DNA from: Agromyces albus
GTDB taxonomy: Bacteria; Actinomycetota; Actinomycetes; Actinomycetales; Microbacteriaceae
DNA length: 64,000 bases
Direction: 5' to 3'
Assembly (NCBI RefSeq): GCF_030815405.1
Contig: NZ_JAUSWX010000001.1
Location: 2,480,001 to 2,544,000 of the forward strand
How positions within the stretch are numbered: position 1 is the first letter of the stretch; each line of letters starts with the position of its first letter. This document shows positions 32,375 through 41,700 of the stretch, piece by piece. The position numbers were made by a program, and so were the translations under genes. The notes under the pieces are model-generated. The model had not been told where the DNA came from and did not search any database. It was given only the letters and a program-made list of their open reading frames with translations.

Positions 32375-33358
32375 ATGCCCAATGTCATGATCTTCGCCCC
32401 GTCACCGCTCTTGACGGTCACGCTCGAAGGAGACGCGAGCGGCACCGACCTGCACCTCCATGCCGGTGGCCAAGGCGTATGGCAAGCACGGATGCTGCGC
32501 ACACTCGATTGCACGGTCACGCTGTGCGCCGCACTCACCGGTGAATCAGGTCGCGTCGTCCAGCATCTGCTCGAGGACGAGGGCATCACCGTGCAGGCGG
32601 TCCGAAGAGAGGGACGCGGAGCCGCCTACGTGCACGACCGCCGAAGCGGTGAACGCACCGCCGTAGCCGAGCTCCCCGGCGACCCACTGTCGCGCCATGA
32701 TCTCGACGAGCTCTACGCGATCACCCTCCGAGAGGCGATGGACGCGGACCTCGTGCTGCTGAGCGGCCCATCCGGCGAAGAGGAGGTGCTGCCCGACGAT
32801 GTCTACCGTCGCCTCGCTTCCGACCTCCATGCCGCCGGCCGTCTCGTCATCGTCGACCTCGCAGGGTCGAGGCTCGCCGCAGCGCTCGCCGGCATGGTAC
32901 GGCTCGCGAAGGTGAGCGACAGCGAACTGCTCGAATCGGGCGCGGTGACCGACACCTCGACGGATTCGCTCATCGCGGCAGCACTGCACCTCAAGACGAA
33001 GGGCGCGCACAGCGTCGTCGTCACGCGCGCCGGCCACCCCACGCTGCTCGTCGAGGGCGACACCGCGGTCTCGGTGCACGTCCCCGTGATGGAAGAGGTG
33101 GATTCCAGCGGAGCGGGCGATTCGTTCACCGCGGCAGTGGCCGCCGCACTCGCCCAGGGGCAGTCCCTGCGCGATGCGGTGGCGCTCGGTGCCGCGGCAG
33201 GCGCGCTCAACGTGACCCGCCATGGCCTCGGAACGGGCGACGGTCAGGCGATCCGCCGTCTCAGCAAGGACGTCGAGGTGCGGGAGCTCGGCATCGACAA
33301 CGGCGGCCGGCTCTCGCCCGACGACCTCGCCGCTCGAGTGGAGGTCGATCGCACATGA
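32375..33358 (+). CDS. PfkB-family carbohydrate kinase
   Basis: 327 residues of the ribokinase/PfkB fold. The C-terminal signature VDSSGAGDSFTAAVAAAL is intact, with Asp in GAGDSF as the catalytic base and the anion hole formed by GAG. The N-terminal substrate lid resembles 1-phosphofructokinase (VMIFAPSPLLTVTLEGDASG, GGQGVWQARMLRTLDC), but the usual GGKG is GGQG. The substrate is therefore probably a phosphorylated or unusual sugar, unassigned. The start ATG 32375 has GAGGAGAGG 7 nt upstream. Its stop overlaps the surE start (ATGA, 33355-33358), so the genes are translationally coupled. Confidence 0.85.
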   Translation: MPNVMIFAPSPLLTVTLEGDASGTDLHLHAGGQGVWQARMLRTLDCTVTLCAALTGESGRVVQHLLEDEGITVQAVRREGRGAAYVHDRRSGERTAVAELPGDPLSRHDLDELYAITLREAMDADLVLLSGPSGEEEVLPDDVYRRLASDLHAAGRLVIVDLAGSRLAAALAGMVRLAKVSDSELLESGAVTDTSTDSLIAAALHLKTKGAHSVVVTRAGHPTLLVEGDTAVSVHVPVMEEVDSSGAGDSFTAAVAAALAQGQSLRDAVALGAAAGALNVTRHGLGTGDGQAIRRLSKDVEVRELGIDNGGRLSPDDLAARVEVDRT

Positions 33359-34134
33359 GGGTGCTCATCACGAACGACGACGGGATCGACTCGCCCGGAC
33401 TCCACGCACTCGCCGCGAGCGCGATCGCCGAGGGACTCGATGTCGTGGTGGCAGGGCCGGCTCACCAATCGAGCGGCAGCAGCGCGTCGATCCTCGGAGC
33501 CGAGTCCGACGGCCGCATCCACATGGAGCCGCGCGAGATCGAGGGACTCAGCGTGCCGTGCTTCGCGGTGCGTGCCGCGCCGGCGCTCATCGCGCTGATC
33601 GCCGCGCACGGCGCATTCGGAGCACCGCCCGACGCCGTGCTCTCGGGAGTGAACCGGGGTGCCAATGTCGGGCGCGCGGTGCTCCACTCCGGCACCGTCG
33701 GGGCTGCGCTCACGGGCGGCGCGAACGGAGCCCGCGGACTCGCGGTGTCGCTCGACGTCGGCATGCACCCGCTGACGTGTCACTGGGACGTCGCCGCGCG
33801 ACTCGCCCGCTCGGTGCTGCCTGCACTGCTTGCAAGCCCCCGGGGCACGGTGCTGAACCTCAACGTGCCGAACGATCCAGACGCGGCCGACCGGCCGGTA
33901 CTGGCTGCGACCCTGGCCACGTTCGGTATCGTGCAGACGACCGCGACCGAGCACGGCGAGGGCGAGGTGCGGATGACCGTCGCGGATACCGACGCCGAGC
34001 ACGAGCCCGGCAGCGATGCGGCACTGCTCGATCGGGGCCATCCGACCCTCACGTCGATCACCGGCATCGGCGAGGCGCCGCTGCCGGAGGGCACGCCCGT
34101 CGACGCACTCGACTCGCGAACAGCGGGTGCCTGA
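33355..34134 (+). CDS. surE: 5'/3'-nucleotidase SurE
   Basis: 259 residues with the SurE hallmarks: the N-terminal metal site VLITNDDGIDSPGLHALA (paired Asp), the SGSSASI loop and the LSGVNRGANVGRAVLHSGTVGAA segment that binds metal and phosphate. The enzyme hydrolyses nucleoside 5'- and 3'-monophosphates and short polyphosphates. It overlaps the upstream sugar-kinase gene by 4 bp. Coupling of a kinase with a nucleotidase suggests a salvage or damage-repair role; that link is inference. A strong hairpin terminator follows at 34141. Confidence 0.95.
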   Translation: MRVLITNDDGIDSPGLHALAASAIAEGLDVVVAGPAHQSSGSSASILGAESDGRIHMEPREIEGLSVPCFAVRAAPALIALIAAHGAFGAPPDAVLSGVNRGANVGRAVLHSGTVGAALTGGANGARGLAVSLDVGMHPLTCHWDVAARLARSVLPALLASPRGTVLNLNVPNDPDAADRPVLAATLATFGIVQTTATEHGEGEVRMTVADTDAEHEPGSDAALLDRGHPTLTSITGIGEAPLPEGTPVDALDSRTAGA

Positions 34135-34140
34135 GACGAC

Positions 34141-34175
34141 GAAACGCCCGAGATCTTCACGATCTCGGGCGTTTC
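34141..34175. terminator. Bidirectional intrinsic terminator
   Basis: A perfect 15-bp stem (34141-34155 with 34161-34175) with a 5-nt loop lies between surE and the tRNA-Ala gene. Both flanks end in T-rich GTTTC, so it can end transcripts from either side. Confidence 0.85.
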
Positions 34176-34181
34176 ACTCGG

Positions 34182-34254
34182 TGGACCCAGGGGGATTCGA
34201 ACCCCCGACCTTCTCATTGCGAACGAGACGCGCTACCAACTGCGCCATGGGCCC
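34182..34254 (-). tRNA. tRNA-Ala (anticodon CGC)
   Basis: On the minus strand it runs GGGCCCATGGCGCAGTTGGT to TGGGTCC plus discriminator A. The acceptor stem contains G3-U70, the identity element of tRNA-Ala, and the anticodon loop TTCGCAA gives CGC, reading GCG codons. D, anticodon and T arms all pair. The 3' CCA is not encoded (CCG follows). The gene is monocistronic, next to a bidirectional terminator. Confidence 0.97.
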
Positions 34255-34322
34255 GAGCGAGAAAGAGCCTATCATTTCCCGGCGGCTGGTTCGGACAGCG
34301 CCCGTCGTGACGACCCGCTGCG

Positions 34323-35345
34323 TCACCCGGCCTGCCGACGACGGCGGAGCACCGCGTCGAGGTCTTCGAAGGCGGGCTTCGCGTCGCCGACGATGCCCAT
34401 GCCGGCGTACGGATTCGCGGGCTCGGGTGCACGGCGCACTGACTGCCCTGACCTGCTTTCAGTGCGCTCAGCGCCGGATGCCGCTGCCGGCGCAGGCGCG
34501 GCCGCCGGCGTGATGTCGGGCACCTCGGGCTCGAGCTCGGCCGAACGGCGGGTGAGCTCGGCCTCGGTCGCCGACCGCTTCAGCTCGGCGGCGGCTTCGA
34601 TCGATGCCATCGCCGTCGCGGCGATCGTGCCGCGGGAGAGGTGCAGGGGACGCGGCAGCGGTTGCGGCGTCCACCCTTCGGCCGGCGCGGGCTCTTTGGC
34701 CAGCTCGATCGGCTCGAACGACACGGTCTCGCGCTCGACGGCGACAGGGGCGACGGCACGGGCCACCTGACGCTTCGCGAGTCGCACGATGCCCGAGAAA
34801 CCGAGCACCATTCCGAGGCCACCGGCGGCAGGCACCAGGAGCGAACCGCCGAACGCCGCGGCGATGAGGCCCACGACGGCGACGACGAGTGAGGCGAGGA
34901 GCGAGAGCGAGCAGAGGGCGCGCTTCCGGCGCAGGGCTCGACGCGCAGCAGCGGCGCTCTCGGGCGTGACCACCGCGATGGGTTCGGTCACGGGATGCGC
35001 GGCGATCGCTTCCGCGGCGAGCTCGCGCGCGGCATCCGCTGCTCCCTCTGCGACGCGGCGTTCGGCGATCGCGAGGTGTTCGGCGGCTTCGGCCTCGAGT
35101 CGGGCGGTCGTCTCGTGCTCGTGCAGGAGGCGCTGCTGCGTCGCCACTTCGCGCGCGGTCGCCTCGAGGCGCACCGGCTCGGGCATCTCAGCCGTCTCGG
35201 CGAGGATGCGCAGGGTCTGCTGCAGGCGCACCGCGTTGCGCTCGGTGGCGAGATACTGCCGCCGGCGCAGCCAGCTCGGCAGCAGGTACGCGATCCAGAG
35301 TGTCGCGGCCGCAGCCACGAGAACTCCCCCACCGATCACGTCCAT
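34323..35345 (-). CDS. Membrane protein of the actinobacterial 'large exoprotein' type
   Basis: 340 residues. One membrane helix at the N-terminus (VIGGGVLVAAAATLWIAYLLPSWL) is followed by a long Glu/Ala/Arg coiled coil (about 45-130), two more helices (LCSLSLLASLVVAVVGLIAAAFGG and VPAAGGLGMVLGFSG), then a Pro/Ala-rich cytoplasmic tail. This is often annotated as large exoprotein in Microbacteriaceae; no function is known. ATG 35345 is fixed by a TAGCGT -10 box 6 nt upstream (35352-35357, minus strand). The gene lies downstream of the galU-GNAT pair but has its own promoter. Confidence 0.8.
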   Translation of the reverse strand: MDVIGGGVLVAAAATLWIAYLLPSWLRRRQYLATERNAVRLQQTLRILAETAEMPEPVRLEATAREVATQQRLLHEHETTARLEAEAAEHLAIAERRVAEGAADAARELAAEAIAAHPVTEPIAVVTPESAAAARRALRRKRALCSLSLLASLVVAVVGLIAAAFGGSLLVPAAGGLGMVLGFSGIVRLAKRQVARAVAPVAVERETVSFEPIELAKEPAPAEGWTPQPLPRPLHLSRGTIAATAMASIEAAAELKRSATEAELTRRSAELEPEVPDITPAAAPAPAAASGAERTESRSGQSVRRAPEPANPYAGMGIVGDAKPAFEDLDAVLRRRRQAG

Positions 35346-35396
35346 GACACAACGCTAGGTCACCGCGGGCGGAAGGTCCCACTCGCCGCGGGCGTG

Positions 35397-36059
35397 TCAG
35401 CGATCGGCGATCGGCAGCGGGTGTGCGGAGGCCGCCCGGTCTTCTGCCGTGACCCGTGCGGCGTCTTCCGGAACGCGGCCTTCCTGCCATCTGCGGAGCA
35501 CGCCGCGGGGCACCTCCTCGGCGACGAGGGCGAACGCGAAGTGATCGCGCCAGTCGCCGTTGATGTGGATGAAGCGGCGCCTGAGACCCTCGTACCGGAA
35601 GCCGAGCTTCTCGACCACGCGGAGCGACGGGGTGTTCTCGGGCCGGATGCAGATCTCCATGCGGTGCAGGTGGAGTGTGGAGAAGCAGTAGTCGGTCGCG
35701 AGGGCGACCGAGACCGGAGTGATGCCGCGTCCCGCGACCTCTTGCGCGACCCAGTAGCCGATCGTGGCCGACGAGAGCGAGCCGAACGTGATCGACGAGA
35801 CGTTCAGCTGACCGACCAGGCGGCCATCGTGCTCGATCACGAACGGCAGCGCGTTGCCCGCACGAGCATGCGCGAGGAGATTGCGGATGCTCGCCCGGGC
35901 GTCGACCACCGATCCCCCGCCCGGGTACGTCGCCTCCCATTGCCGGAGCCAGCTGCGGTTGGCGAGCAGCACCCGTTCGAGGAGCTTCGCGTCACGAGCA
36001 CGGATGGGGCGCAGCGTGACGTCGCCGTCGCGCAGTGTCGGAAGCACCGCGGTGGGCAC
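35397..36059 (-). CDS. GNAT acetyltransferase, RimJ/RimL-like
   Basis: 220 residues. The GNAT fold is seen from RDGDVTLRPIRARDAKLLERVL to the acetyl-CoA loop VAQEVAGRGITPVSVALATDYCF and FVVEKLGFRYEGLRRRFIHING, as in ribosomal-protein N-acetyltransferases. It would acetylate the alpha-amino group of a protein (RimJ acts on S5) or a small substrate. GTG 36059 is the first in-frame start after the galU stop codon (2 bp away), so the gene is co-transcribed and probably coupled with galU. The pairing is common in this family of bacteria, without a clear functional reason. Confidence 0.9.
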   Translation of the reverse strand: MPTAVLPTLRDGDVTLRPIRARDAKLLERVLLANRSWLRQWEATYPGGGSVVDARASIRNLLAHARAGNALPFVIEHDGRLVGQLNVSSITFGSLSSATIGYWVAQEVAGRGITPVSVALATDYCFSTLHLHRMEICIRPENTPSLRVVEKLGFRYEGLRRRFIHINGDWRDHFAFALVAEEVPRGVLRRWQEGRVPEDAARVTAEDRAASAHPLPIADR

Positions 36060-36061
36060 GG

Positions 36062-36961
36062 TCAGGGCCTGTCGAAGGAGGCGACGTACTCGGTGAGCCA
36101 GGGCCGGAGCTCGGGTCCGAGATCGTCGCGGTCGGACGCGAGCTGGATGACGGCTTTGATGTAGTCGAGCTTGTCGCCCGTGTCGTACCTCCGGCCGCGG
36201 AACACGACGCCGTAGACGCCGCCGGTGCCCTCGACGTCGCCGGCCATCTCCATGAGCGCGTCGGTGAGCTGGATCTCGCCGCCCTTGCCGGGAGGCGTGC
36301 GCTCGAGGATGTCGAACACCTCGGGCTTCAGCACGTAACGCCCGATCACCGCAAGGTTGGACGGTGCCACCTCAGGCGCCGGCTTCTCGACGAGGCCCGT
36401 GACGCGCACGACGTCGGGGTCGTCGGTGGCCTCGACCGCGGCGGCGCCGTACATCTGGATCGACGCGGGGTCGACCTCGAGCAGGGCGACGATCGAGGCG
36501 CCGCGCGCGACGTGCTCGTCGAGCATGCGAGTGAGCAGCGGGTCACGGGCGTCGATGAGGTCGTCGCCGAGGAGCACCGCGAACGACTGATCGCCGACGT
36601 GCTTGCGTGCGCGGAGCACGGCGTGGCCGAGTCCCTTGGGATCGCCCTGACGAACGAAGTGCACGTCGGCGAGATCGCTCGACTCCTTCACCCGCTCGAG
36701 CTTCTTCTCGTCGCCCTTCGACGCGAGGCTCAATTCGAGCTCGGTGACCCGGTCGAAGTGATTCGCGAGGGCGTTCTTGTTGCGTCCGATGATCATGAGC
36801 ACGTCGTCGAGACCCGCGGCGACCGCTTCTTCCACGACGTACTGGATCGCGGGCTTGTCGACGACGGGCAGCATCTCTTTCGGCATCGCCTTCGTTGCAG
36901 GCAGGAAGCGCGTGCCGAGTCCAGCCGCCGGGATGACGGCTTTGGTGATCCGATCAGTCAT
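36062..36961 (-). CDS. galU: UTP-glucose-1-phosphate uridylyltransferase
   Basis: 299 residues. The nucleotidyltransferase signature AVIPAAGLGTRFLPATKAMPKEMLPVVDKPAIQYVVEEA (nucleotide loop and Lys) is near the N-terminus, and the Asp-rich metal site LLGDDLID appears near 120. GalU makes UDP-glucose for cell-envelope polysaccharides, trehalose and UDP-galactose. ATG 36961 is preceded by TACGCT 7 nt upstream (36969-36974, minus strand), giving a leaderless start. It is the first gene of the galU-GNAT operon and divergent from the 5-FTHF cyclo-ligase gene, with an 83-bp gap shared by both promoters. Confidence 0.97.
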   Translation of the reverse strand: MTDRITKAVIPAAGLGTRFLPATKAMPKEMLPVVDKPAIQYVVEEAVAAGLDDVLMIIGRNKNALANHFDRVTELELSLASKGDEKKLERVKESSDLADVHFVRQGDPKGLGHAVLRARKHVGDQSFAVLLGDDLIDARDPLLTRMLDEHVARGASIVALLEVDPASIQMYGAAAVEATDDPDVVRVTGLVEKPAPEVAPSNLAVIGRYVLKPEVFDILERTPPGKGGEIQLTDALMEMAGDVEGTGGVYGVVFRGRRYDTGDKLDYIKAVIQLASDRDDLGPELRPWLTEYVASFDRP

Positions 36962-37031
36962 GCGATTCAGCGTAGCGGGAAGCGGATGTCGCACGGCCCC
37001 ACCACGGCCCCGGATTCCTCGCTGCTCCGCT

Positions 37032-37044
37032 TAGGATGTGTGCC
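37032..37044 (+). promoter_or_regulatory. -10 element for 5-FTHF cyclo-ligase
   Basis: TAGGAT at 37032-37037 is followed by 7 nt and ATG 37045, matching the leaderless pattern. Confidence 0.55.
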
Positions 37045-37623
37045 ATGCCCGACGATCCGGACGTTCAGAAGCGCGTGCTGCGCGCCGAGCTCCGCGAGCG
37101 CCGGCAGAACATGCCCGAGCACGAACGCGAGCTTGCGACCGAGGGATTCACCGCGCGGCTCGAGGAACTGGTGGGTTCGACGGGAGCCACGTCGATCTCC
37201 TGCTACCTGTCGATGCCCACCGAGCCGAACACGCGCCCGTTCGTGAACTGGGCGGAGGCCCGCGGCATCCGTGTGCTCTTCCCGGTCACGCGCGAAGACG
37301 GCCTGCTCGACTGGACGGTCGGCGAAGACGAGACCGAGTCCTACGGGCTCCACGGCGTGCCCGAGCCGGGCGGCGAATTGCTCGGCCCCATGGCGATCAA
37401 CGACGTCGACCTCATCCTCGTGCCGGCCGCCGCGATCGACGCCACCGGCATGCGTCTCGGCTGGGGCAGGGGCTATTTCGACAAGACGCTCGGTTCGATG
37501 GGAAAATGTCCTCCGGTGTACGCCGTCGTCTTCGACAGCGAATTCGTCGAATCGGTGCCGCGCGAGGTACACGACCAGCCCGTGAACGGCATCGTGACCC
37601 CCACCCGCATCATCGCGTTCTGA
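37045..37623 (+). CDS. 5-formyltetrahydrofolate cyclo-ligase
   Basis: 192 residues. The N-terminal basic helix QKRVLRAELRERRQ and the C-terminal motif MRLGWGRGYFDKTL (Tyr, Asp and Lys that bind folate and ATP-Mg) identify the family. The enzyme converts 5-formyl-THF and ATP to 5,10-methenyl-THF, recycling a storage and inhibitory folate. ATG 37045 is supported by the -10 element 7 nt upstream. An ATG at 37036 is also in frame but would place the -10 box inside the gene. The fmdB gene follows after 31 bp. Confidence 0.93.
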   Translation: MPDDPDVQKRVLRAELRERRQNMPEHERELATEGFTARLEELVGSTGATSISCYLSMPTEPNTRPFVNWAEARGIRVLFPVTREDGLLDWTVGEDETESYGLHGVPEPGGELLGPMAINDVDLILVPAAAIDATGMRLGWGRGYFDKTLGSMGKCPPVYAVVFDSEFVESVPREVHDQPVNGIVTPTRIIAF

Positions 37624-37654
37624 ACTTGCACCGCCCGAAACCGGAAGATTCACC

Positions 37655-38062
37655 ATGCCCACGTATTCCTACCGTTGCACTTCGTGCGACAACGCCTTCG
37701 ACATCCACCAAGCCTTCACCGACGACACCCTCACGGACTGCGAGGTCTGCGGTGGCCGGCTCCGCAAGCTCTTCAACACCATCGGTGTGACCTTCAACGG
37801 GTCGGGCTTCTACCGAACCGACTCGCGTGCGAGCGAGGGCGGATCGGGCTCGGGCTCCGGCGGTTCCAGCTCCGGCGGGTCGGGTTCCGGCGGCTCGGGT
37901 GCCGGCGGCTCGGACTCGGGCGGCTCATCGGGTGCCGGGTCGTCGGGCTCCGGTTCCAGCGCGTCGTCGGGCTCCGGTTCCGGCGGCTCTTCCGGCTCCG
38001 GTGCGACGAAGTCGACCACCTCGACCGGTTCGGGCGGCGGGTCGTCGGCCGGCACGTCCTGA
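37655..38062 (+). CDS. FmdB-type zinc-ribbon protein with Ser/Gly tail
   Basis: 135 residues. The first 40 residues form the FmdB zinc ribbon, with cysteines in YRCTSCDNAFDI and DCEVCGGRLRK (CxxC...CxxC), typical of transcriptional or assembly regulators of unknown detail. Residues 60-135 are a Ser/Gly/Ala-only region (GSGSGGSSSGG and so on), encoded by imperfect tandem repeats (about 37838-38058). The tail is flexible and may vary in length between strains. The gene lies 36 bp upstream of mscL, and the pair is common in this lineage. Confidence 0.85.
   Translation: MPTYSYRCTSCDNAFDIHQAFTDDTLTDCEVCGGRLRKLFNTIGVTFNGSGFYRTDSRASEGGSGSGSGGSSSGGSGSGGSGAGGSDSGGSSGAGSSGSGSSASSGSGSGGSSGSGATKSTTSTGSGGGSSAGTS
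37838..38058 (+). repeat. Imperfect tandem repeats encoding a Ser/Gly-rich tail
   Basis: Repeated GGCTCCGGCGGTTCC-like units of 9-15 bp fill the 3' half of the fmdB gene. The repeat stays in frame with the zinc-ribbon protein. Slippage in multiples of three is likely between strains. Confidence 0.7.
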
Positions 38063-38098
38063 ATTCCAGCAATGCAGTACTCGAGACGAGGAGGAACC

Positions 38099-38560
38099 GT
38101 GCTCAAGGGCTTCCGGGATTTCATCATGCGGGGCAACGTCATCGACCTCGCGGTCGCCGTCGTCATCGGCGCGGCGTTCACCGCCGTCGTCAACTCGCTC
38201 GTGACGAACATCTTCAACCCGCTGATCGCTGCGATCTTCAGGGCCGACAGCCTCGACAACGCGCTCGTGGTCAAGATTCCGACCATCGATGGGGCCACTG
38301 CCGACGTCAGGTTCGGCGCGGTCCTCGGCGCGATCCTCACGTTCGTGATCGTCGCCGCCGTCGTGTACTTCGTCTTCGTGCTGCCCATCAACACCGTGAA
38401 GAAGCACGCGGAGGAGCGGCTGAAGCGCGGCGGCTCGCCTGACTCCACCGACCCGCAACCCGAGACCGAGCTCGTGCTCCTGGGCCAGATCCGCGACGCG
38501 CTCGTCGAGCAGCGCAACGGCGGCGCCGTCGACTCCGGCGCGGTGGGCAAGCACCGGTAA
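38099..38560 (+). CDS. mscL: Large-conductance mechanosensitive channel MscL
   Basis: 153 residues. The N-terminal amphipathic helix and TM1 (GFRDFIMRGNVIDLAVAVVIGAAFTAVVNSLV) match MscL, as does TM2 (LGAILTFVIVAAVVYFVFVLPINTVKK). The channel opens at near-lytic membrane tension and releases solutes during hypo-osmotic shock. GTG 38099 has GAGGAGG about 6 nt upstream; it begins just before the conserved KGFRDFIMRG motif. The C-terminal bundle contains GSPDSTDPQPETELVLLGQIRD. Likely co-transcribed with fmdB. Confidence 0.97.
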   Translation: MLKGFRDFIMRGNVIDLAVAVVIGAAFTAVVNSLVTNIFNPLIAAIFRADSLDNALVVKIPTIDGATADVRFGAVLGAILTFVIVAAVVYFVFVLPINTVKKHAEERLKRGGSPDSTDPQPETELVLLGQIRDALVEQRNGGAVDSGAVGKHR

Positions 38561-38575
38561 TACCGAGGCTCCGCC

Positions 38576-38797
38576 TCAGCCCCAGTGCGGCGGCCGTTCC
38601 CTGCTGATGCGGTCGTCGTCGGCGGATGCCGGGCGCTTGCGCTTCGGCGAGCGCTCGTCAGTCTTCGCGCCCTCGGCACTCTCAGCACCGGGCACCGGAG
38701 TCTCGGGCGAGGGATCCGATCCGGGTGCCGGCGTCAGCTTGGCTCGACGCGCCCGCCCCGACGCGCGCTCGACCCGCTGGCGCGGCTCGTCGGTCAT
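38576..38797 (-). CDS. Small basic protein coupled to the helicase-like gene
   Basis: 73 residues, MTDEPRQRVERASGRARRAK..., rich in Arg, Pro, Ser and Glu and probably disordered, with the basic cluster KRKRP near residue 55. Its ATG (38797) overlaps the stop of the 1256-residue protein (38794-38797), an arrangement that favours coupled translation. GC-rich third positions run to the stop. Nothing recognisable is present. Conservation of this partner in relatives would be a simple sign that it works with the large protein. Confidence 0.6.
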   Translation of the reverse strand: MTDEPRQRVERASGRARRAKLTPAPGSDPSPETPVPGAESAEGAKTDERSPKRKRPASADDDRISRERPPHWG

Positions 38798-41700
38798 CGG
38801 CGTGCGGTCGCGGCATTCGCCGGCCGCTCGACCTCTGGCTTGCCGAGCAGCGCGGCGACCCGCATGGCGACCGCCTCGGGGTTGCCGAAGAGCTCGAAGC
38901 TGTGCACCCGCAGGTAGTGCCAGCCGAGCCGGCGCAGCACGTCGGGCCGGAGCCGCAGCGACTCCCTGAGGCTGAGGCCCGCGAGGGCGTCATCCGTCTC
39001 GACCACGACCGCCTTGCCGGCGTGCGCCGCCGCGAGCGCGAGTCGGCCGCGGTGTCCGACGCTGACCCGGATGCCGCGCCGCTCGAGCCTGGTCGCGAGG
39101 TCCTGCAGCATCGACGAGCTCGCCACTGGCGCCGGTTGCTCCGCAGCGCGTTCCTCGGTCTGCGAGAGCACGTTCGCGAGCGCGAGCACGCCGTGGCTCT
39201 GGCGGTCTTCGTCGATGTCTTCCGGGCGGAACGCCGAGACGAGGTCCATCGAGCGCCGGGCGCGGGTCATGCCGACCGCGAGCAGGCGATCACCGCCGGG
39301 TTCGCCGAGCGAGCCGAAGCTCGAGAGCAGGCGTCCGTGCGGGGTGCGCCCGTAGCCCACCGAGAAGATGACCCGGTCGCGGCTCTGCGCCACGGCCTGC
39401 TCGAGCGTGAGCACCGTGAACGGCTCGGCTCGGTCTTTCAGGATGAAGTCGGAGAGGTCGGTGCGCTTGGCGAACGCGGCGAGCACGGCCTGGTGCACTC
39501 GCGCGGCGTGCCTGGCGCTCGCCGTGATCACCATGAGCGACTCGCGGGGGCGCTTCACGGCGTGCTCCATGACGAGCTCGACGACCTTCGCCACCTCGGA
39601 ATCGATGCTCTCGACGGTGCCCGTCGTGGGATCGGGCAGTCCGTTGCCCTTCACGTAGTGCAGGCCGAGGCTGCCATGGCCGAGGAAGCTGCCGGCCCAC
39701 GGCAGCGAGACGATGCGCCCGGCATAGAAGCGGTTGTTCACGAGCTCGGCGAGGTCTTCGCCGCCGGCTCGATAGCTGCGCGTGAGGGTGAGCGTCGGCA
39801 GCAGCTCGCCGAGCCGGGCGAGCGCGGAATCGGCGTGCAGCGCGTCGACACGGTGCTCGGGGGCGGGTTCGTCGGGGCGCTCGAGGTCGGCGATCGCCGT
39901 CTCGAAGAGCGTGGGGGTCTGCGTCACGGGGTCGCCGAACGCCACGACCTGCTTCGCTCGCCGGATGGCACCGAGGTTCTCGGCGATCGTCGTCGCGCCC
40001 GCGTCGACGAGGATCACGGTGTCGAACGAGATCGAGTCGTCGATCGCGGCGACATCGTAGGGAGAGGCGAGCCAGACGGGAGCGAGGGCGCGGAACAGGT
40101 GCGGGGTCTCAGCGTGCAGGGCGGTCGGCCGCACGCGATCGCCGCGCAGCATCCGCTTCAGCCGATCAGCCTCTTCGGGATGATCGAGGAGCGCGATCTT
40201 CCAGTTCTCGGCGAGCCGCCAGGCCAATTGCGGACCGGCGGCCGAGGCGTGCGCCTCGTCGACGAGGCGGAAGTCGGCCTCGAGCCGGTCGAGCACCGTC
40301 GTGTTCGCCCCGAGGAGCGCCTTGTCGCTCGCGAGCATCGACTCGAGCACCGATTGCCACCACGCGAGCTCGAGCTCAGCTGCGACGGCGCTCTCGGGAA
40401 CGTGACGCTTGGCGAGGTCGAGGAGCAGCGGGTCGAGGCCGAGGTCGCGCAAGCGGGAGAGCACCGCAGTGCGCTCCTGCAGGTTCGTGAGCACTTCGGA
40501 CTCGGCGGCGAGCCCCGCGAGCGTCATCACCAGTTCGCGCACGGGGCGCGCAGCGAGCTGCCTCGGGGTTCCGACCACGCCGAGGGGGCCGTCGAGCACC
40601 TGAAGATCGCTCGCCACCGTCTGGAACGCGACGTGCACCTCGTCGATGCCGACCGGCACGCCGGGGATCGCTCCGGCCTCGGAGTACCGCTGCCAGAGCG
40701 TGCGCTGCTGCTGGATGCCGCGGAGTGCCCCGTTGAGGTCGGTGACGTGCACCCCGGGTCGAACGTACTCGAGCGCGAGCCGGCGAAGCCGGCGGCGGTT
40801 CGCGCCGGACATCCCGGGCGAGTCGCGTCGCGAGGAGGTCGCGGAGATGAGCTCGCCGAGCGGCCGGTCGTAGACCGAGGGCTGGAAGCGGTCGAGCGTC
40901 TCGCGCACGTCGAGGAGGAGGCGGAGGAACACTCCGAGCTCCGCGACCGACTCGAAGGGGCGGAGCCGCGTCTGCGCGATGAGCCCTCGGCCGCGTTCGA
41001 GGAGCCGGGGCAGCGCGACGCTGCTGAGTCGCTTCGCGAGCTCGTGCGCCGTGGTCGCCTCGGTCGTCGAGGTGAATGAGGCGCCGTACCAGGGCGAGTC
41101 ACCCGGTCCGTACTTGAACTCGCCGAGCGCTGCCGCGCGCACGAGGTCGCGCGAGACGGCGTCACGACCCTCGGCGAGCGCCACGAGCGAGGCGTGGTCG
41201 AGGCGCGCCGTCGTGGAGGGCGCTCCGGGCACGAGGGCGAGGCGGGCGAGTTCGCTGAGCGCGTCGAGCACCGAGACGTGGAGCTCGGGGTCGCGCCGCG
41301 TGAGCGCCGAGCGATAGTCGAGCAGGACCTTCCGAAGTCGCACGAGGGCGTCGTCGACATCGGCGACGCGCGGCCGATCGGCCTTCTCGTTGCGGGAGAT
41401 CGACTGGATGAGCTCGCGGCGCAGCCCCGCGGTCGTGACGGCGGCACCTCCGAGGCCCACCTGGCCGAGCCGGTGCGCGATGCCGTCGAGGCTCGCCCGC
41501 CGTGAGCCGACGACGAGCACGCGCTTGTCCTTCGCCACGAGGGCGCCGATCGCGTTGACGATCGTCTGGGTGCCACCCGTGCCGGGCAGGGTCTTCACCA
41601 CGAGGGACGCGCCCGACTCGATCTCGGCGACCGCCTGCTCCTGCTCGGGGTCGGCATCGAGCAGGAGGGTGTCGGTCGACGGCGGGCGCTCGTCTTGCGC

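Noticed and set aside
37838..38058. Collagen-like or secreted adhesive domain in the FmdB tail
   Set aside because: The tail is only Ser/Gly/Ala without Gly-X-Y order or a signal peptide; it is a flexible linker-like tail.
38626..41079. Plus-strand frame of about 817 codons opposite the helicase-like gene
   Set aside because: Low-complexity GC-shadow; no start signal; the minus-strand gene has recognisable helicase motifs.
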